Assembly: GCA_028869175.1 (NCBI GenBank)
Contig: JAGWTB010000005.1
Location: 1 to 58,614 of the forward strand
Direction: 5' to 3'
DNA from: Sphingomonadales bacterium
Lineage (GTDB): Bacteria; Pseudomonadota; Alphaproteobacteria; Sphingomonadales; Sphingomonadaceae
DNA: 58,614 nt
Below the pieces are notes generated by a model. It was not told the origin of the DNA, did not search any database, and saw only the letters and a list, made by a program, of their open reading frames with translations. A program made the translations under genes and the position numbers. Of the stretch, positions 54,361-58,614 are shown piece after piece (within the stretch, counting starts at the first letter, position 1; each line of letters begins with the position of its first letter).

Positions 54361-54384
54361 GATTGCACTTATATAAGTGCAATC
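54361..54384. promoter_or_regulatory. perfect 24-bp palindrome upstream of the CMD-family gene
   Basis: Half-site GATTGCACTTAT followed at once by its exact complement; the centre TATATAA could serve as a -10 element. It ends directly against the ribosome site of the gene. A tight repressor operator is likely; a MarR-, TetR- or ArsR-type protein is a guess. Confidence 0.75.
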
Positions 54385-54440
54385 TAATTAAACGGGAGCA
54401 AATGGCAAGTCCGGACCGCACATGCGGCCCGGCAGGCGGA

Positions 54441-54917
54441 TCAGGGCGCGCGCGACGTCCAGGTTACCGAAAGAATTTTCCAGCGCCCGTCGATCTTGCG
54501 CAGCACCCAGTGTTCCAGCCCGACGTTGCTGATCTTGCCATCCTCGATGAACTGGTAATCGAAGGTCACCATCCCCATCGGGCCATCGGTTCGCACGGCG
54601 ATATTGGCGAATCGTTCCTCTACCGGCACCTTGGATTCGGTGATCATGCGCGCAAATCCGGGAAAGCCGGGAATGTCGAATCCCTGGTAACGGGCGTTAT
54701 AGCGGCGCCGACGGTCGACCCCCTCCTGCCCGTCGATCTGGAGGAAGGGGATCAGCGGATCGACCATGAGTTCCGAGAGCGCGCGGCCATTCCGGTTGAT
54801 GACCGCCTGGCGGAAATCCTCGACCAGCGCGTCGATTGCGACGCGGTCGGGATCGGGCGAGGCGGCGGGCAGCGGTGCTGCGGCAAGGGCTGCGGCGGCA
54901 AACAGGGAAAGCAGCAT
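54441..54917 (-). CDS. secreted NTF2-like (SnoaL/DUF4440-type) protein
   Basis: About 158 residues from ATG 54917 with an AGGAG site. The signal peptide is MLLSLFAAAALAAAPLPAA. The cone-shaped NTF2 fold is suggested by DALVEDFRQAVINRNGRALSELMVDPLIPFL, MGMVTFDYQFIEDGKISNVGLEHWVLRKIDGRWKILSVTWT. No catalytic set is obvious; it could bind a small ligand. It lies 26 bp downstream of gltX on the same strand. Confidence 0.8.
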   Translation of the reverse strand: MLLSLFAAAALAAAPLPAASPDPDRVAIDALVEDFRQAVINRNGRALSELMVDPLIPFLQIDGQEGVDRRRRYNARYQGFDIPGFPGFARMITESKVPVEERFANIAVRTDGPMGMVTFDYQFIEDGKISNVGLEHWVLRKIDGRWKILSVTWTSRAP

Positions 54918-54943
54918 GATCGGCTCCTGCCAGTGGCCGGGGA

Positions 54944-56269
54944 CTATTGCCCGGCGGCGTGCAACCGGTCCAGCGCCGCATCGCGCCCGATCAAGGGAAG
55001 CAGCGCCGCCATCTCGGGGCCGTGATCGTGCCCGGTGAGTGCCTGGCGCAGCGGCAGGAACAGCGCCTTGCCCTTGCGCCCGGTGCGATCCTTGAGTGCG
55101 CCGGTGAGCGCGGCCCAATCCGCCCCGACACGTTCCAGAACCTCTGCCGCCTCGGCCAGATAGGCGCGGTCCTCGTCGGTGAAATCCGGCGCGGTGACCG
55201 AGCCGTTGACCACCTGCCACCAGTCGGCTGCCTCGGCGACGCGCGACAGGTTGGGGCGGATCGCGTTCCAGCCGGCTTCGTCCATCCCCGGCGGCAACTG
55301 CGCGGCGACGCGGGCGTGGGGCAGCCGGTGGATCACCGCCGCGTTGAGCCGGTGCAGTTCGGCCTCGTCAAAGCGCGCCGGGGCGCGGCCGAAGCGCGAG
55401 AGATCGAAGCTGGCCGCCAGTGCGGCACTGTCCAGCGCGGGATCGACCGGATCGGCGGTGCCCAGCCGGGCCAGCAGCGCCACCAGCGCCTCGGGCTCGA
55501 CACCCGCCGCGCGCAGTTCTTCGACACCGAGCGAGCCGAGCCGCTTGGACAGCTTGCCCTCGCTGCCGGTCAGCAGCGCTTCGTGGGCAAAGGCAGGCGG
55601 CTCGGCCCCCAGCGCGGTGAACATCTGCAGCTGCGAGGCGGTATTGGAGACATGGTCCTCACCCCGCAGCACGTCGGTGATCCCCATCGCAACGTCATCG
55701 ATCGCCGAGGGCAGCATGTAGAGCCATGAGCCATCGGCGCGGCGCACCACCGGATCGGACAATTGCCGGGGATCGAACTGCTGCGGCCCGCGTATGCCAT
55801 CGGTCCAGGCAATGGGGCTTTCGTGATCGAGCAGGAAGCGCCAGTGGGGCCGCTCGCCGGCAGCGGCGCGGGCATCATGCTCCGCCTCGCTCAGTGACAG
55901 CGCCGCGCGATCATAGATCGGCGGCAGTCCGCGTCCGAGCTGTACCTTGCGCTTGAGGTCAAGCTCCTGCGCGGTTTCGTAGCAGCGATAGACCCGGCCC
56001 GCCGCGACGAGCCGGGCAAATTCGCGCTCGTACACCTCGAACCGTGCCGACTGCCGTTCTTCGCCGTCAGGATGCAGGCCAAGCCAGGCCAGATCGGCGC
56101 GGATCGCTTCGACATGGTCCTCGCGGCTGCGCGCCGCGTCGGTATCGTCGATCCGCAGCAGGAAGCGCCCACCGCCACGCCTGGCCAGCAGCCAGTTGTG
56201 CAGCGCCGTGCGAATGTTGCCGACATGAAGGCGGCCAGTGGGCGATGGTGCGAAGCGGGTAACGGTCAT
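54944..56269 (-). CDS. gltX: glutamyl-tRNA synthetase
   Basis: 441 residues from ATG 56269 (MTVTRFAPSPTGRLHVGNIRTAL). The HIGH-type motif is HVGN and the KMSKS equivalent is GKLSKRLG. LLRIDDTDAARS is the Rossmann catalytic block and WLYMLPSAIDDVAMGITDVLRGEDHVSNTASQLQM another conserved stretch. The length fits the shorter of the two GluRS forms found in many alphaproteobacteria, which may charge tRNA-Glu or mischarge tRNA-Gln for amidation. Divergent from the GGDEF gene. Confidence 0.95.
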   Translation of the reverse strand: MTVTRFAPSPTGRLHVGNIRTALHNWLLARRGGGRFLLRIDDTDAARSREDHVEAIRADLAWLGLHPDGEERQSARFEVYEREFARLVAAGRVYRCYETAQELDLKRKVQLGRGLPPIYDRAALSLSEAEHDARAAAGERPHWRFLLDHESPIAWTDGIRGPQQFDPRQLSDPVVRRADGSWLYMLPSAIDDVAMGITDVLRGEDHVSNTASQLQMFTALGAEPPAFAHEALLTGSEGKLSKRLGSLGVEELRAAGVEPEALVALLARLGTADPVDPALDSAALAASFDLSRFGRAPARFDEAELHRLNAAVIHRLPHARVAAQLPPGMDEAGWNAIRPNLSRVAEAADWWQVVNGSVTAPDFTDEDRAYLAEAAEVLERVGADWAALTGALKDRTGRKGKALFLPLRQALTGHDHGPEMAALLPLIGRDAALDRLHAAGQ

Positions 56270-56392
56270 GATGGCAATGCGCCTATCGCGCTTCGCCGGC
56301 TCTTGCCAGCGCCCTGTGGTGCGGGAGGTTGCGCAAGCCAATCTTCACCTTGAATTTACCCGATTTTCAGCATTGCCCGTTAACCAGCAGCC

Positions 56393-57553
56393 ATGGACTG
56401 GCGAAGGACATTGCGGCACCGCATCTGGCCAAGCGTACCTGCAGAGGTTCGCGAAGCCTACTATCTCGCCCAGTACAACCAGCTCGCGCGGCAGGTGCCG
56501 ATGCTCTACTGCGCGCTGATCCTGATCACTTTCGCGGCGATGGCCTGCGCGGATCCCACCGATCATCCGCTGATCCGCCTGGGCATCCCGATGGGCGTGG
56601 AGCTGATGTTTTGCGCCCGGCTGGTGGTCTGGCTGCGCCGGCCGCAGGAAGCCATCTCCGCCGATCAGGCGCGCCGGGTGATCAGGACGACCAACGGGAT
56701 CTCGATCACTGCAGGCGCGCTGTGCGCCGCCTGGTCGATCCAGGGCTGGGCTACCGCCGCGCCGGATCGGGCAATGTATTTTCCCCTGTTCATGGCCATG
56801 GGATCATTCGCCACGATCTCCAGCCTGTCGATGAGCCGCACCGCCGGCTTCGGCCATATCTTTGCCGGACTGGTGCCAGTGACCCTGGCGCTGCTGACCA
56901 GCGGAAACCCGATGGCGACCGCCGCCGGGGCTTCCATCGCCACCACCTGCCTGTTCCTCCTCGCCCTGCTGCGCCGCCAGCATGAGCGCACGGTGGAAGT
57001 GCTGCTGCTGCAGCATCGCATGAAACGGCTGGCCGATACCGATCCGCTGACCGGGCTGATCAACCGCCGTGTGCTGCGTGACCGGTTGCTGAGTGAGCTC
57101 GAAGCAGCGGCAGGCAGCCAGGGGCCAGCGCTGATGCTGCTCGATCTCGATGGCTTCAAACCGGTCAATGACTGCTATGGCCATGCCGCTGGCGACGAAG
57201 TGCTCCGCCAGGTTGCCGCGCGGCTCACCCTTGCCGCGGCTGGCGAGGCGGAAGTGTGCCGGATGGGCGGCGACGAGTTCGCCGTGCTGGTGCCCGCCAC
57301 CGCCCGGCGCAGCGCCGACGTCATCGGCAGTGCCATGCTTGCCGCGCTGGCGCGCCCGTTCATCCACGATGGCAACACGATGCGCGTGGGTGCCAGCCTT
57401 GGTCTGGCGCAATGGGACCGCGATGGCGCATCGATCGAGGCGCTGTTCGAATCCGCCGACCGCGCGCTCTATGCCGCCAAGGCGCAGCACGGCAGCGATG
57501 CTGCCAGTGCGCCGGCTCCTCAGGCCGTGCGGAAGGCGTGGGTTATCGGATAG
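56393..57553 (+). CDS. membrane diguanylate cyclase (GGDEF)
   Basis: 386 residues. The N-terminal ~205 residues contain about six membrane helices (from MLYCALILITFAAMAC to TTCLFLLALLR), a MASE-like sensor. The GGDEF domain (about 215-375) has an intact active site MGGDEFAV at 292-296 with metal ligand Asp in LMLLDLDGFKPVNDCYGHAAGDEVL. It should make cyclic di-GMP. No inhibitory RxxD site is evident upstream of GGDEF. Signal unknown; the sugar transferase gene nearby is a possible downstream link to surface polysaccharide. Confidence 0.92.
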   Translation: MDWRRTLRHRIWPSVPAEVREAYYLAQYNQLARQVPMLYCALILITFAAMACADPTDHPLIRLGIPMGVELMFCARLVVWLRRPQEAISADQARRVIRTTNGISITAGALCAAWSIQGWATAAPDRAMYFPLFMAMGSFATISSLSMSRTAGFGHIFAGLVPVTLALLTSGNPMATAAGASIATTCLFLLALLRRQHERTVEVLLLQHRMKRLADTDPLTGLINRRVLRDRLLSELEAAAGSQGPALMLLDLDGFKPVNDCYGHAAGDEVLRQVAARLTLAAAGEAEVCRMGGDEFAVLVPATARRSADVIGSAMLAALARPFIHDGNTMRVGASLGLAQWDRDGASIEALFESADRALYAAKAQHGSDAASAPAPQAVRKAWVIG

Positions 57554-58614
57554 CGCCGGTCACGCCCGAAGTTGCGTGACCCCAGCTTGACCCCCGGCGG
57601 TGCCTGCCGGCGCTTGTATTCGGCCAGGTGCAGCAGCCGCTCGATCCGCACCACCACATCGCGGGCAAAGCCTTCCTGCACCAGCTGGTCGACGCTCTTC
57701 TCATGTTCGACCAGCCCGAGCAGGATGCCGTCGAGCACCGGATAGGGCGGCAGCGAATCCTCGTCCTTCTGGTCGGGCCGCAGTTCGGCAGAGGGGGGAC
57801 GGGTGATGATACCCTCGGGCATGACCGGGCCATCCGGGCCGAGCCCGATCTTCGGCTTGTGGCCATTGCGCCACGTGCTGATGGCAAAGACGGTCATCTT
57901 GTAGGCGTCCTTGAGCGGGTTGTACCCGCCCGCCATGTCACCATAGATCGTCGCATAGCCGACGCTCATCTCGCTCTTGTTGCCGGTGGTCAGCAGCATC
58001 GGCCCGAACTTGTTGCTCAGCGCCATCAGCGTGACGCCGCGAATGCGCGACTGGACGTTTTCCTCGGTAATATCGACTTCGCGGTCGGCGAAGCTGCCGG
58101 CGAGCATCTCGTCGAAGGCGGCGACGGCGGGCGCTATGGGGATCGTGTCATACCGGCAGCCGATCATCGCCGCGCAGCCGGTGGCGAGATCAAGGCTTTC
58201 CTGGCTGGTGAAGCGGCTGGGCAGCATGACACAGTGGACCCGGTCCGGCCCCAGTGCATCGGCGGCGATGGCGGCGCAGATCGCGCTGTCGATCCCGCCC
58301 GACAGGCCCAGCACCACGCCGGGGAAACGATTGCGGTTCACATAGTCGCGCAGCGCCATGACCATGGCGCAGTAGATGTCCTCCGGATGGTCGGCCAGCA
58401 CGGCCAGTTCGCCCCGGTCGCAGCGCCAGCCAGTGGCGGTGCGGGTCCAGCGGGTGGTGACTTCCTGCTCTTCCCAGTCCTTCATCTGCACGGCCAGGCT
58501 GCCGTCGCCATTGACCACGAAGCTGGCGCCGTCGAACACCAGTTCGTCCTGCCCGCCGACGCGGTTGAGGTAGGCCAGCGGCAGGCCGGTATCGACCGCG
58601 CGGCGCTTGGCCAC
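57520..58614 (-). CDS. nadE: NAD+ synthase, glutamine-dependent (N-terminus outside the window)
   Basis: The last ~364 residues; the gene enters from the right edge. The synthetase P-loop is VVLGLSGGIDSAICAAIAADAL. Other conserved blocks are MLLTTGNKSEMSVGYATIYGDMAGGYNPLKDAYK and PPSAELRPDQKDEDSLPPY. The part before FPGVVLGLSGG is the end of the nitrilase-type glutaminase domain, so the enzyme uses glutamine as ammonia donor. It overlaps the end of the GGDEF gene by 34 bp, tail to tail. Confidence 0.95.
   Translation of the reverse strand: MAKRRAVDTGLPLAYLNRVGGQDELVFDGASFVVNGDGSLAVQMKDWEEQEVTTRWTRTATGWRCDRGELAVLADHPEDIYCAMVMALRDYVNRNRFPGVVLGLSGGIDSAICAAIAADALGPDRVHCVMLPSRFTSQESLDLATGCAAMIGCRYDTIPIAPAVAAFDEMLAGSFADREVDITEENVQSRIRGVTLMALSNKFGPMLLTTGNKSEMSVGYATIYGDMAGGYNPLKDAYKMTVFAISTWRNGHKPKIGLGPDGPVMPEGIITRPPSAELRPDQKDEDSLPPYPVLDGILLGLVEHEKSVDQLVQEGFARDVVVRIERLLHLAEYKRRQAPPGVKLGSRNFGRDRRYPITHAFRTA

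Noticed and set aside
54402-55025. Rightward frame starting after GGGAG at 54402
   Set aside because: It lies antisense to the NTF2-like gene and gltX; the protein is compositionally a shadow of those genes.
1-58614. CRISPR array, rRNA operon, prophage or insertion sequence
   Set aside because: No regularly spaced long repeats, no rRNA sequence, and no transposase, integrase or phage structural protein was seen on either strand.

Overview
The window is a high-GC stretch of alphaproteobacterial chromosome. Gene content points to the order Sphingomonadales (Novosphingobium or Erythrobacteraceae-like): a complete SUF operon with an Rrf2 regulator, DUF2093 and DUF3576 proteins, two large TonB-dependent receptors, a purD/xseA/M23 neighbourhood, leuS-lptE-holA, and many overlapping start and stop codons. 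I see no integrase, transposase, prophage, rRNA or CRISPR array. The assignment rests on gene content and style, not on a database search.

Layout. (1) 1-9.2 kb: the 3' end of a SLOG/cyclase-homology protein, a Crp-type regulator, a fatty acid hydroxylase-family membrane enzyme, rluE with an acyl-CoA ligase, a gamma-glutamyltransferase with pyrD, and an AraC-type regulator. (2) 9.2-16.1 kb: a candidate small RNA with its own promoter and terminator, then a translationally coupled SUF iron-sulfur operon (sufR, sufB, two DUF559 genes, sufC, sufD, sufS, sufT-like, sufA). The first DUF559 gene is bracketed by inverted copies of a G-rich palindrome; the same repeat family recurs before sufA. (3) 16.2-24.0 kb: a lipoprotein, an EI24 membrane protein, adenosine kinase, a Rieske oxygenase with a small partner behind an FNR-type box, purD and xseA (divergent, with overlapping start codons), DUF2093 and an M23 peptidase.

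(4) 24.4-37.9 kb: a probable glycan or glycolipid uptake locus. It has TonB receptor 1 and a phytase-like esterase, a leftward lacI-DUF1593-GH30 operon, and divergently TonB receptor 2 with a GH3 beta-glucosidase. The palindrome TGACA-N4-TGTCA occurs twice between lacI and receptor 2 and once upstream of receptor 1, suggesting that the LacI protein controls both receptors. (5) 38.1-44.5 kb: phaB, a GNAT acetyltransferase, a ribbon-helix-helix protein, xthA, ribA, a beta-helix protein, an SPFH operon whose third gene is frameshifted, and tRNA-Gln.

(6) 44.6-58.6 kb: ppx/gppA with rlmE, a putative outer-membrane protein, DUF3576, leuS-lptE-holA, a sugar transferase for exopolysaccharide, a CMD-family protein behind a perfect 24-bp palindrome, an NTF2-like protein, gltX, a membrane GGDEF protein and the 3' part of nadE.

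The strongest leads for new biology are the DUF559/palindrome cassette inside the SUF operon, the small-RNA-like element with a relative on the other side of the AraC gene, and the LacI-linked GH30/GH3/TonB locus in an organism type that itself makes glycosphingolipids.
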